Assembly (NCBI RefSeq): GCF_052065415.1
Contig: NZ_JBQHUB010000031.1
Coordinates: 1-34,870, forward strand
Direction: 5' to 3'
From: Pseudoflavonifractor_A sp022772585
GTDB lineage: Bacteria > Bacillota > Clostridia > Oscillospirales > Oscillospiraceae
DNA length: 34,870 nt
Made by a program: the position numbers and the translations under genes. Under the pieces are notes generated by a model. It did no database searches. It was given only the letters and a program-made list of their open reading frames with translations, and was not told the origin of the DNA. Positions 14,628-22,583 of this stretch are shown here, piece after piece. Numbering within the stretch: position 1 is the first letter of the stretch; each line of letters starts with the position of its first letter.

Positions 14628-16580
14628 ATGACGAACATCTGGTCTTTTCTCCTCCAGACTTTGTCCCTGGCTGTTACGGCGGCGCTGCTGCTGGCCGTCA
14701 AGGCCCTGTTCCGGGATAAGCTCTCCCCCCGGTGGCAGTACGGCATCTGGGCCGTACTGGGCCTGCGGGCGGTCATCCCGGTAGGGCTGCTGGGGCTCTG
14801 GGGCCCGCTGGACCTGCGTCTGCCGGTGGAGCGGCTCAGATGCGCCGCCGAGGCCGGACGAAACTCCGCCCTCACCGACCCCTGGCAGGCCCTTCGGGTG
14901 ACCGCCCCCATTCCCCGGCTCTCCGCCGCCCCCCGGAGCCTCACCGACTGGCTTTTCGTGGGCTACCTGGCCGGCGTTCTCCTGCTGCTGGGCTGGTATC
15001 TCTTTTCCTACCTCCGGCTGCGCCGGGCGCTCCGGGGCGGACTGCCCCTCTCCCCCGCCCGTCAGGAGCAGCTCCGCCGGGTGGGCGCCGCCTACGGCCT
15101 CCCCGTCTGCGGCGCGGTGGGGGTGCCGGGACTGTCCACCGCCTTCCTCTGCGGGGTCTTCCGGCCGGTGCTGGCCCTCCCCGCCGGGCAGGAGGTGGAC
15201 GACAAGGTCCTGCTCCACGAGCTGCTCCACCTGCGCTTTCACGACACCGCCGCCGGCGTCCTGCTCTGCCTGCTCCGCTGCCTCCACTGGTGCAATCCGC
15301 TGCTCTGGTACTGCTGCGACCGCATCCAGAACGACTGCGAGGCCCTGTGCGACCAGCGGGTGCTGGAACGGCTGGAGGGGGAGGAGCGACGGGCCTACGG
15401 CGTCATCCTCCTCTCCATGGCCAACGAGCGGTACGCCCGGGCGCCGGGCACCTCCTCCATGGCCAACGGCGGCAAACGCATCCAGGCGCGCATCCAGTGC
15501 ATCGCCCGTTTCCGCCGCTATCCCCGGGGCATGGGCCTGGGAGCGGCCTGCATGGCGGCGGTGCTGGCCACGGCCAGCCTGCTGCCCCCGCCCGGCCTGG
15601 CCGCCCAGGCGCTGCCGGTCACGGCGGAGCCTGCCGCCTTACAGGCCTACGCCCTCACCGCCGCCTGTACCACCCCCGCCGGGGCGGTGGACACCTATGC
15701 CAAGGCCCTGCTTGCGGACAGCGCCCTCTTCCGGGCCGCCGTCACCCCGTCGGAGCAGCTGCCCGCCCTGATGGACCGGCTGGAGCGGGATGGCTCCCTG
15801 GCCCTCAGCGCCCCCTTCGCCGCCCTGGAGGCCGGGCATACCGTCCCCTTCGTCACCCACTGGGGAGACCTGGGGCTGGAAGAGCCCGTCACTGTCTACC
15901 AGTTCGCCTGGCAGGTCTATAACCTGCTGCCTCAGACGGAGGACCGCTATACCGGCCTGCTGGTGTTCCAGGCTCCGGGCTATGAAACGGAGCTCCCCAT
16001 CCTGCGCCAGCAGATCACCGTTTTCCGGGAGGGGGAGCGCTGGGTAGTGGAGCCATTGGAGGAGCTGACGCCCCGGGACTGGACCGGCGGGACCATTGCC
16101 CACGCCAGCCCGGACCTGCCCTTCCTGCGCTATACCGGCCAGGCCGGGGGCTATACCGTCACCCTGGACTATCAGTATCTGCTCTCCACCGGCTCCAGCC
16201 TGTCGGCCTACGGTCACCAGACGGAGAGCGAGCTGGCTTTTCTCCCCGACGCCCGGTTCACCGACTATTTCCGCTCGGAGGGCGGCAGCCTTCGCCTTAC
16301 CGCCACCGGGGAAGATCGGCCCGGCTCCCTGCGCTACGCCCCCATTTTTAAAGCCCATAAAACACCGGATCTCTCCGCCCTGCTGGGCGGGGACAGCGCC
16401 CGGCGGATCTCCCTGCCCCGGCAGGCGGGACAGGGAGGCGGAGGCGGGGCTGACCCCTCCGGCGGCGCCCAGTGGCAGCATGCGCCCGCCGCCTTTGCCG
16501 CGGAAATCACCACCGCCGGAGAGACCTGCGCCCTCATCCTGACGCCGGAAGGAGGCGATCCCTCTGGAACGCTCCCATAA
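14628..16580 (+). CDS. BlaR1-like M56-family membrane metalloprotease with a non-penicillin-binding sensor region
   Basis: A 650-residue membrane protein. Four hydrophobic segments are seen at about residues 4-28, 38-58, 107-129 and 302-322. The cytoplasmic zinc-protease domain has HELLH at residues 197-201 and the downstream acidic residues E238 and D242 in NDCEALCDQRVL, as in BlaR1/MecR1. After the fourth segment, about 325 residues should lie outside the cell. They show no SxxK/SxN/KTG penicillin-binding motifs but several aromatic repeats (VYQFAWQVYN, YTVTLDYQYLL) and a glycine-rich stretch near 595-605. By analogy it senses an external signal and inactivates the BlaI-type repressor. What it senses is unknown. 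Confidence 0.85.
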   Translation: MTNIWSFLLQTLSLAVTAALLLAVKALFRDKLSPRWQYGIWAVLGLRAVIPVGLLGLWGPLDLRLPVERLRCAAEAGRNSALTDPWQALRVTAPIPRLSAAPRSLTDWLFVGYLAGVLLLLGWYLFSYLRLRRALRGGLPLSPARQEQLRRVGAAYGLPVCGAVGVPGLSTAFLCGVFRPVLALPAGQEVDDKVLLHELLHLRFHDTAAGVLLCLLRCLHWCNPLLWYCCDRIQNDCEALCDQRVLERLEGEERRAYGVILLSMANERYARAPGTSSMANGGKRIQARIQCIARFRRYPRGMGLGAACMAAVLATASLLPPPGLAAQALPVTAEPAALQAYALTAACTTPAGAVDTYAKALLADSALFRAAVTPSEQLPALMDRLERDGSLALSAPFAALEAGHTVPFVTHWGDLGLEEPVTVYQFAWQVYNLLPQTEDRYTGLLVFQAPGYETELPILRQQITVFREGERWVVEPLEELTPRDWTGGTIAHASPDLPFLRYTGQAGGYTVTLDYQYLLSTGSSLSAYGHQTESELAFLPDARFTDYFRSEGGSLRLTATGEDRPGSLRYAPIFKAHKTPDLSALLGGDSARRISLPRQAGQGGGGGADPSGGAQWQHAPAAFAAEITTAGETCALILTPEGGDPSGTLP

Positions 16581-16605
16581 CATTCCCCACGCCCTGGGAC
16601 AGGTC

Positions 16606-17196
16606 ATGCTGGCCCAGCTCTTCCTCCATCTGAATCTGAGTCTGGGCAGTCTCAACGTGCTCCCGGAGTGGGTGGGCTATCTGCTCCTCTTCCGGGCCAT
16701 CGCCGGGCTGTCCGGCGTCCTGCGGGATATCGGGCTCCTCTCCCCCCTGTGCGCTCTGCTGGGCGGGATGAGCACCCTCCAATGGCTGGCCGTCACCTTT
16801 GGCCTCTCCGCGCTTTTTCCCGCGTCCGGGCTGATTTCCGGCCTGGCCAGCCTTCTTGCCCTGCTGCTACGAGTGGTGGGCATCTACTTCAACTTTCAGC
16901 TCCTCACCGACCTCTCCGCCCTGCCCGCCCTGTCAGGGGCGGACAGCGAGCGGTATGCCGCCCTGTCTCTCCCGCCCTCTTCCGACCGGCTCCGCCGCGA
17001 TTTGCTGCTGCGGCGGAACGTCCTCACTGTGCTGGGCACCCTGCTGGCGCTCCTCACCTATGTGTCCGCGCCGGAGTGGAGCTATCTGCTCCTGCTGGGC
17101 CTCAGCGCGGCGGCCACCCTGGCGGTGGTGCTCACCCTATGGGACCTGTACCGCCTCTTCCGGGAGGAGCCGCCCGCCCCCGCTCAGATGCCATAA
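16606..17196 (+). CDS. Multi-pass membrane protein of unknown function
   Basis: A 196-residue hydrophobic protein with about five or six membrane segments (for example LPEWVGYLLLFRAIAGL, LQWLAVTFGLSALF, ASLLALLLRVVGIYF, VLTVLGTLLALLTYV, YLLLLGLSAAATLAVVL) and a short charged loop near residues 115-137. The ribosome-binding site is weak (GGGACAGG). It starts 26 bp after the M56 protease gene and ends at a terminator, so it is the last gene of the BlaI-controlled operon and probably the effector or an accessory sensor. No known family is recognised with confidence. Confidence 0.75.
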   Translation: MLAQLFLHLNLSLGSLNVLPEWVGYLLLFRAIAGLSGVLRDIGLLSPLCALLGGMSTLQWLAVTFGLSALFPASGLISGLASLLALLLRVVGIYFNFQLLTDLSALPALSGADSERYAALSLPPSSDRLRRDLLLRRNVLTVLGTLLALLTYVSAPEWSYLLLLGLSAAATLAVVLTLWDLYRLFREEPPAPAQMP

Positions 17197-17236
17197 AAAA
17201 ACCGCCTGCACCTCAGTCCGTGCAGGCGGTTTTTTG
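17195..17236. terminator. Bidirectional terminator between the blaI operon and udk
   Basis: A perfect 11-bp GC-rich stem (17201-17211 with 17220-17230) and an 8-base loop, flanked by six or more A on the left and T on the right. It can end both the plus-strand blaI operon and the minus-strand udk transcript. Confidence 0.95.
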
Positions 17237-17239
17237 TAT

Positions 17240-17857
17240 TCAGTTGCTCTCCACAAAGCTCTTGATGCGCTGGATGATCATGTCCAGGGCCACCACATTG
17301 TGGCCGCCCTCCAGCACGATGATGTCGGAGCAGCGCTTGGAGGGCTCCACGAACTGCTCGTGCATGGGCTTGACCGTGGTCAGGTACTGGTTCACCACCG
17401 AGTCCAGGGAGCGGCCCCGCTCCTTCACGTCCCGGAGGATGCGGCGCAGGATGCGCACATCGGCGTCGGTGTCCACGAAGATCTTGATGTCCATCAGGTC
17501 CCTGAGCTGCGGATTCTCAAAGATGAGGATACCCTCGATGATGATGACCTTGGTGGGCTGGACCTCTACCGTCTTGTCCGAACGGTTGTGGATGGTATAG
17601 TCGTAGACGGGGCACTGGACGCTCTCTCCCCGCCGCAGAGCCTGGATATCCCGGATCATCAGGTCGGTGTCAAAGGCGTCCGGGTGGTCGTAGTTGAGCT
17701 TGCACCGCTCCTCGTAGGGCATGTCGTCATGGCGCTTGTAGTAGTTGTCGTGGTAGAGGATGCTCACATCCTCTCCAAACCGTTCCTTGAGCCGAAGCGT
17801 AAGGGTGGTCTTACCCGAACCGGTGCCGCCCGCGATGCCGATGATCATAGTGTCCAT
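17240..17857 (-). CDS. udk: Uridine kinase
   Basis: Phosphorylates uridine and cytidine in pyrimidine salvage. The 205-residue protein begins with IIGIAGGTGSGKTTLT; the P-loop is G10-T17. YHDNYYKRHDDMPYEER and NYDHPDAFD are the nucleoside-binding segments typical of Udk, and DVKERGRSLDSVVNQYLTTVKPMHEQFVEPSK is the lid region, conserved over the whole family. AGAGG 8 bases upstream supports the ATG at 17857. It stands alone between its own promoter and a terminator. Confidence 0.96.
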   Translation of the reverse strand: MDTMIIGIAGGTGSGKTTLTLRLKERFGEDVSILYHDNYYKRHDDMPYEERCKLNYDHPDAFDTDLMIRDIQALRRGESVQCPVYDYTIHNRSDKTVEVQPTKVIIIEGILIFENPQLRDLMDIKIFVDTDADVRILRRILRDVKERGRSLDSVVNQYLTTVKPMHEQFVEPSKRCSDIIVLEGGHNVVALDMIIQRIKSFVESN

Positions 17858-17891
17858 ACCAGCCGCCTCTTTTCTTTCTTTCTCGCTGAGA

Positions 17892-17920
17892 AGTATACCA
17901 CAGATCCCGCTGCCCGGCAA
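17892..17920 (-). promoter_or_regulatory. Promoter of udk
   Basis: On the minus strand TTGCCG (17915-17920), a 17-base spacer and TATACT (17892-17897) lie about 35 bases before the udk start codon. Confidence 0.75.
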
Positions 17921-17963
17921 TAAAAAACGCCGGATCCGGCCGGGGCCCCCGAGCTGGGCGGCA

Positions 17964-17998
17964 CAAAAATGGGGCCGCTGCCTGCTGGCAGCGGCCCC
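17964..17998 (-). terminator. Terminator of the glycolytic operon after eno
   Basis: A perfect 12-bp GC-rich stem (17971-17982 with 17987-17998) and a 4-base loop, 15 bp after the eno stop codon. On the minus strand it is followed by ATTTTT. Confidence 0.92.
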
Positions 17999-18013
17999 TT
18001 GTGCTCATTTTGA

Positions 18014-19315
18014 TTACTTCAGGTTGAAGAAAGCGTCCTTGCCCAGGTACTGCGCCACGTCGCCCAGCTCCTCCTCGATGCGGAGCAGCTGGTTGTACTT
18101 GGCCACGCGGTCGGTACGGCTGGGAGCGCCGGTCTTGATCTGGCCGGCGTTGAGGGCCACGGCGATGTCGGCAATGGTGGCGTCCTCAGTCTCGCCGGAG
18201 CGGTGAGAGACCACGGCGGTGTAGCCGGCGCGGTTGGCCATCTGGATGGAGTCCAGGGTCTCAGTCAGGGTGCCGATCTGGTTGACCTTGATGAGGATGG
18301 CGTTGCCGACCTTCTTCTCGATGCCCATCTTCAGGCGCTCCACATTGGTGACGAACAGGTCGTCGCCCACCAGCTGCACCTTGTCGCCGATGGCCTTAGT
18401 CAGCATGGACCAGCCTTCCCAGTCGTTCTCGCCCATACCGTCCTCCAGGGAGATGATGGGATACTTGGCGGCAAAGTTCTTCCACATGTTGACCATCTGC
18501 TGGCGGGTCATGGTCTTCTTGGCCTTGGGCAGGTCGTAGCAGCCGGTCTCCTCGTTGTACCACTCGGAAGAAGCGGCGTCGATGGCGATCATGAAGTCCT
18601 CGCCGGGCTTGAAGCCGGCCTTCTCGATGGCGGCCACGATGACCTTCAGGGCGTCCTCGTCCTTCTTCAGGTTGGGGGCATAGCCGCCCTCGTCGCCCAC
18701 GCCGGCAGCGGGGGTGCCGTTCTCCTTCAGGACGGTCTTCAGGGTGTGGAAGACCTCGGCACACATCCGCAGGGCCTCATGCCAGCAGCAGGCGCCCACA
18801 GGCATGATCATAAACTCCTGGATGTCCACGTTGTTGGTGGCGTGAGCGCCGCCGTTGAGGATGTTCATCATGGGCACAGGCAGGGTCTTGGCGTTGACGC
18901 CGCCGATATAGCTGTACAGGGGCATGCCCAGGCTCTCGGCAGCGGCCTTGGCACAGGCCAGGGAGGCGCCCAGAATGGCGTTGGCGCCCAGACGGCTCTT
19001 GTTGGGGGTGCCGTCCAGGTCGATGAGGGCCTTGTCGATGGCCACCTGATCCAGCACGTTCATGCCCACCAGGCACTCGGCGATCTCGGTATTCACGTTC
19101 TTCACAGCAGTGAGGACGCCCTTGCCCAGGTAGCGGCTCTTGTCGCCGTCCCGGAGCTCGCAGGCCTCGTACACGCCGGTGGAAGCGCCGGAGGGCACAG
19201 CGGCGCGGCCCATGGTGCCGTCGTCCAGATAGACCTCCACCTCAACGGTGGGATTGCCGCGGGAGTCCAGGATCTCACGGCCCAGGACGTCTACGATCTC
19301 GATGATCTGCTTCAT
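18014..19315 (-). CDS. eno: Enolase
   Basis: Converts 2-phosphoglycerate to phosphoenolpyruvate. The 433-residue protein carries the family hallmarks: EILDSRGNPTVEVEV near the N-terminus, GDEGGYAPNL with the proton-donor glutamate region, ISLEDGMGENDW with a magnesium-binding residue, VGDDLFVTN, LIKVNQIGTLTETL with the catalytic lysine, and VSHRSGETED. AAAGGAG lies before the ATG. It is the last gene of the pgk-tpiA-gpmI-eno block and is followed by a strong terminator. Its 430-bp upstream gap contains the copied gpmI 3' end. Confidence 0.98.
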   Translation of the reverse strand: MKQIIEIVDVLGREILDSRGNPTVEVEVYLDDGTMGRAAVPSGASTGVYEACELRDGDKSRYLGKGVLTAVKNVNTEIAECLVGMNVLDQVAIDKALIDLDGTPNKSRLGANAILGASLACAKAAAESLGMPLYSYIGGVNAKTLPVPMMNILNGGAHATNNVDIQEFMIMPVGACCWHEALRMCAEVFHTLKTVLKENGTPAAGVGDEGGYAPNLKKDEDALKVIVAAIEKAGFKPGEDFMIAIDAASSEWYNEETGCYDLPKAKKTMTRQQMVNMWKNFAAKYPIISLEDGMGENDWEGWSMLTKAIGDKVQLVGDDLFVTNVERLKMGIEKKVGNAILIKVNQIGTLTETLDSIQMANRAGYTAVVSHRSGETEDATIADIAVALNAGQIKTGAPSRTDRVAKYNQLLRIEEELGDVAQYLGKDAFFNLK

Positions 19316-19492
19316 GGGAAATCTACTCCTTTCTAATTGGGAGGGAGATACCTCCCCGCCGGTTTTCCCGGCCCCTCCCGCATACGGGAGGCCTTTCTAT
19401 CTCTGCCCGATCCCCATGCGCGAAGGGGCGCCGGACTGGTCCGGCTCGGGGGGCAAACAAGGTTAAATCTACGGGAGTGGGACCCGCACCTG

Positions 19493-19720
19493 TTTGGAGG
19501 CTCTTTTTCTCCGTCAGTTCTCGATGAGGGTCTCGCCGTCCATCCCGGCCGGCTTTTCCAGACGGCCCAAACGGGCTCACCCGTTTGGGGGCCCTTCTTT
19601 TCCATCCTCGGAGCAAGTGAATTGCCCCTGCGGAAATGCTCCGCCGCCACGCGGCTTCGCATTTACGGCGCGTGCGCGCCGCCCCGCCCTTGGCGGGGTG
19701 GGTCCGGAAAAGCCTCCAAA
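19493..19720 (-). repeat. Element downstream of gpmI carrying a copy of the gpmI 3' end
   Basis: Bases 19509-19561 repeat the last codons, stop codon and next 5 bases of gpmI (19741-19793) with 49 of 53 identical. In frame the copy reads EKPAGTDGETLIEN and stop; the gene reads EKPAEMDGETLIEN and stop. The 179-bp spacer is GC-rich with several hairpins, one a perfect 10-bp stem beside the copy. A 10-bp inverted repeat (TTTGGAGGCT at 19493-19502, its complement at 19711-19720) brackets the unit. The spacer also holds CCGGAAAAGCC (19704-19714), an inverted copy of gene bases 19783-19793 with one mismatch. The remainder of the eno-gpmI gap shows no gene. Confidence 0.85.
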
Positions 19721-19745
19721 GAATCCGGCCGGTGCTCCCGCTCCG

Positions 19746-21266
19746 TCAATTCTCGATGAGGGTCTCCCCATCCATCTCGGCCGGCTTTTCCAGCCCCATC
19801 AGGTCCAGCATGGTGGGGGCGATATCAGCCAGACGTCCGTCCCGCAGCTTTACATCGGCGCCCACGATATAGAAGGGCACCAGATTGGTGGTGTGGGCGG
19901 TATAGGGGGTGACTCCGTCCTCATCCACCATCCGCTCGGCGTTGCCGTGGTCGGCGGTGATGAGGGAGACGCCGCCCATTTTGGACGTGGCCTCCACCAC
20001 CTGGTTGACGCACTCGTCCACCGCCTCCACGGCCAGCCGGGCGGCCTCGTAGACGCCGGTATGGCCCACCATGTCGCAGTTGGCGAAGTTCAGGATGATC
20101 ACGTCGTAATTGCCGCTTTCGATGCGCTTGACGGCCTCGGCCGCCACTTCATGGGCGCTCATATCGGGCTTGAGGTCGTAGGTGGCCACCTTGGGAGAAG
20201 CGATGAGCACCCGGTCCTCGCCGGGGAACACCTGCTCGGCGCCGCCGTTGAAGAAGAAGGTGACATGGGCGTACTTCTCGGTCTCGGCGATGCGCAGCTG
20301 AGTCAGGCCCAGCTTGCTGATATACTCGCCGAAAATATTGTGCAGCTCCTTGTGGGGGAAGGCCACGCTTACGTTGGGCATGGTGGCATCATACTCGGTG
20401 GTGCACACGTAGGTCACATTCTGGAAGCCCCGCCTACGCTCGATGCTGCTGAAGGCGGTATCCACAAAGCAGCGGGTGATCTCCCGGGCCCGGTCGGGGC
20501 GGAAGTTGAAGAAGATAATGGAGTCGCCCTCGCTGACCAGCGCGTCCTTCACGCACACCACGGGCTCCACGAACTCGTCGGTGACGCCCGCGTCATAGGA
20601 CTTCTGCACCGCGTCCACCGGATCGGGGTTGAAGGTCCCCTCGCCGTTGGCCATGGCGTTGTAGGCCCGCTGCACCCGGTCCCAGCGCTTGTCCCGGTCC
20701 ATGGCGTAGAAACGGCCCATCACCGTGGCCACCTGGCCCACGCCCAGCTCTGCGCACTTGGCCACCAGCTGCTCCACATAGCCCTTGCCGGAGGAGGGCG
20801 GCACATCCCGTCCGTCCAGGAAGCAGTGGACATAGACCCGGCTCACTCCCCGGCGCTTGGCCATCTCCAGCAGGGCAAACAGGTGGGTGATGTGGCTGTG
20901 GACGCCGCCGTCGGACAGCAGGCCCATCAGGTGCAGGGCGCTGTTCTTCTCCTTGCAGTCATCCATGGCCTCGCGGTAGGCCTCGTTCTCAAAGAAAGTG
21001 CCGTCCGCCACCGCCTTGCTGATGCGGGGCAGGTCCTGGAAGACCACCCGGCCGGCGCCGATGTTGGTGTGGCCCACCTCGCTGTTTCCCATCTGCCCCT
21101 CGGGCAGTCCCACGTCCAGGCCGGACGCGGACAGCTTACAGCCTGGGCAGTTGGCAAAGATCCGATCCAGATTGGGGGTGCGGGCATTCTGAATGGCGTT
21201 GCCCTTCTCCTCCTCCCGGAGGCCAAATCCGTCCATAATAATCAGGGTAGTCGGCGTTTTACTCAT
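19746..21266 (-). CDS. gpmI: Phosphoglycerate mutase, cofactor-independent
   Basis: Interconverts 3- and 2-phosphoglycerate with two manganese ions. The ATG at 21266 (MSKTPTTLIIMDGFGL) with GAGG 6 bases upstream gives 506 residues, standard for the family. D12 and Ser62 in GQMGNSEVGHTNIGAGR are the metal ligand and the phosphorylated nucleophile. Near the C-terminus NFANCDMVGHTG and ITADHGNAERM carry further metal ligands. It lies between tpiA and eno in the glycolytic block. The last 48 coding bases with the stop are duplicated about 230 bp downstream. Confidence 0.97.
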   Translation of the reverse strand: MSKTPTTLIIMDGFGLREEEKGNAIQNARTPNLDRIFANCPGCKLSASGLDVGLPEGQMGNSEVGHTNIGAGRVVFQDLPRISKAVADGTFFENEAYREAMDDCKEKNSALHLMGLLSDGGVHSHITHLFALLEMAKRRGVSRVYVHCFLDGRDVPPSSGKGYVEQLVAKCAELGVGQVATVMGRFYAMDRDKRWDRVQRAYNAMANGEGTFNPDPVDAVQKSYDAGVTDEFVEPVVCVKDALVSEGDSIIFFNFRPDRAREITRCFVDTAFSSIERRRGFQNVTYVCTTEYDATMPNVSVAFPHKELHNIFGEYISKLGLTQLRIAETEKYAHVTFFFNGGAEQVFPGEDRVLIASPKVATYDLKPDMSAHEVAAEAVKRIESGNYDVIILNFANCDMVGHTGVYEAARLAVEAVDECVNQVVEATSKMGGVSLITADHGNAERMVDEDGVTPYTAHTTNLVPFYIVGADVKLRDGRLADIAPTMLDLMGLEKPAEMDGETLIEN

Positions 21267-21286
21267 AATAAACCTCGGTTCTGATG

Positions 21287-21357
21287 AAATTAAGAATCCC
21301 CTGGGCGATGCGGCGTTCCCGCCGCGCATCCCGCTCTCTCTTCCCGGCTCTTAATTT
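21287..21357. repeat. Nested palindrome between tpiA and gpmI
   Basis: The 94-bp gap is nearly filled by a two-level inverted repeat. A perfect 9-bp outer stem AAATTAAGA (21287-21295) pairs with TCTTAATTT (21349-21357). It encloses an inner GATGCG/CGCATC stem with a GC-rich core. The tpiA stop lies 4 bases away. It may be a small palindromic repeat unit or an mRNA-stabilising or processing hairpin. No U-run is present. Confidence 0.6.
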
Positions 21358-21360
21358 ATC

Positions 21361-22134
21361 TTACTCCTGGTTCGCGGCGTTGACGATCTGCACGAAGTCG
21401 GGGGCCTTCAGGGCGGCGCCGCCGATGAGGCCGCCGTCCACATCGGGCTGGGCAAGGAGCTCGTGGGCGTTCTTGGCGTTCATGGAACCGCCGTACTGAA
21501 TGGTGACGGAGCGGGCCACCCGGGCGCCGTACAGCTTGCGGATGACGGCGCGGATGGACTCGCAGACCTCGCCGGCCTGCTCGGCGGTGGCGGTCTTGCC
21601 GGTGCCGATGGCCCACAGGGGCTCATAGGCGATGACCACGTGGCGCATCTTCTCGGCGGGCACGCCGGCCAGGGCGGCCTTTACCTGATAGGAGATCAGG
21701 TCCATGGTCACGCCCAGCTCCCGCTGCTCCAGGCTCTCGCCCACGCAGACGATGGGGTACAGGCCGGCCTCCAGGGCGGCGTGCACCTTCTTGTTGACGG
21801 TGAAGTCGGTCTCGTTGTAGTAGCTGCGGCGCTCAGAATGGCCGATGATGACGTACTTCACGCCCAGCTCCTTGAGCATCTCGGCAGAGACCTCGCCGGT
21901 ATAGGCGCCATGGGACTCGTAATGCACATTCTCCGCACCGATGGCAACACGGCACTCCTTGAACAGACGGACGGCGGCGGGGATGTTTACGTAGGGAACG
22001 CACAGGACCACCTCGCACCACTTGGGCTTACCCAGCAGAGGCTTGAGTTCCTCAGCAAAGGCGCGGGTCTCGGACAGGGTCTTGTTCATCTTCCAGTTGC
22101 CGGCGATAATGGTCTTGCGATATCTTCTGTTCAT
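21361..22134 (-). CDS. tpiA: Triosephosphate isomerase
   Basis: Interconverts dihydroxyacetone phosphate and glyceraldehyde 3-phosphate. In the 257-residue protein starting MNRRYRKTII, N13 and K15 lie in AGNWKMN, the catalytic histidine is in IIGHSERRSYYNE, the catalytic glutamate is in AYEPLWAIGTG, and the phosphate-binding loop is YGGSMNAKN and GGLIGGAALK. The ATG at 22134 is preceded by AGGAGG with 9 bases between; an upstream in-frame ATG overlaps that site and is rejected. It has its own promoter and a leader palindrome. Confidence 0.97.
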   Translation of the reverse strand: MNRRYRKTIIAGNWKMNKTLSETRAFAEELKPLLGKPKWCEVVLCVPYVNIPAAVRLFKECRVAIGAENVHYESHGAYTGEVSAEMLKELGVKYVIIGHSERRSYYNETDFTVNKKVHAALEAGLYPIVCVGESLEQRELGVTMDLISYQVKAALAGVPAEKMRHVVIAYEPLWAIGTGKTATAEQAGEVCESIRAVIRKLYGARVARSVTIQYGGSMNAKNAHELLAQPDVDGGLIGGAALKAPDFVQIVNAANQE

Positions 22135-22205
22135 GGCGTATGGCCTCCTCAAAACATGCTTCTTTATTTCGTTCAGGCGGGACCGTATGAGGACGATGCT
22201 CCGCG

Positions 22206-22272
22206 AATTGGGCCGGAGGTATCCACTTCCGGCCCAATTTAATTATTTTACGTTATTTTTGCGGATTGTCAA
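22206..22272 (-). promoter_or_regulatory. tpiA promoter with a perfect palindrome at the transcription start
   Basis: On the minus strand TTGACA (22267-22272), a 16-base spacer and TAAAAT (22245-22250) form the promoter. The transcript should start near 22238, precisely where a perfect 12-bp inverted repeat begins (22206-22217 with 22228-22239, loop 10). The mRNA would therefore start with a stable 5' hairpin, or the DNA is a repressor operator. Confidence 0.75.
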
Positions 22273-22410
22273 GGATAAATTAAAGAAAACGCTCCTTTTC
22301 CGGCCAAATACACGGTTCTGCAGCGGCGCAAGCGGCAGCCGGTCCCCCTTCGGGCGTCGTTCCGGCTCCCCTGCGGGGGAAGCTGTCAGCAAAGCCGACT
22401 GAGAGGTTCC

Positions 22411-22578
22411 GCTTTTTATTGATCCAGCAGGCACGCAACGCCGGGCTCGTCACCGCATGCTCTATATCCCTCGCTTCCCCGCTCGCGGGAAAGCCCGCTC
22501 ATGCCGCTGCGGTTCCTCTCCCCACCGGACCCGCTTCGCTGGGCTCCGGCGGGGCCCCCCGAGCTGCCCGGCATGAAA
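22411..22578 (-). repeat. Element downstream of pgk carrying a copy of the pgk 3' end
   Basis: Bases 22411-22446 repeat the end of pgk and 7 bases beyond (22579-22614) with 34 of 36 identical, including the stop codon. In frame the copy reads PGVACLLDQ and stop; the gene reads PGVACLLDK and stop. The 132-bp spacer (22447-22578) is GC-rich with hairpins such as a 10-bp stem near 22475-22497. The spacer ends with GAGCTGCCCGGC (22561-22572), a perfect 12-bp inverted copy of gene bases 22608-22619. Two blocks (22448-22474 and 22504-22523) match the element after nadE. Farther on (22319-22410) are more GC-rich inverted repeats but no gene. Confidence 0.85.
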
Positions 22579-22583
22579 GCTTT

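Noticed and set aside
13404..15287. A 627-codon minus-strand frame crossing the blaI operon
   Set aside because: Only the part below 14117 has gene-like sequence and start signals. The upper part is antisense to the BlaI and M56 genes.
19493..19793. Diversity-generating retroelement (template and variable repeat) at gene ends
   Set aside because: The copies do not differ mainly at adenines, the genes are glycolytic or NAD enzymes, and no reverse transcriptase is in the window.
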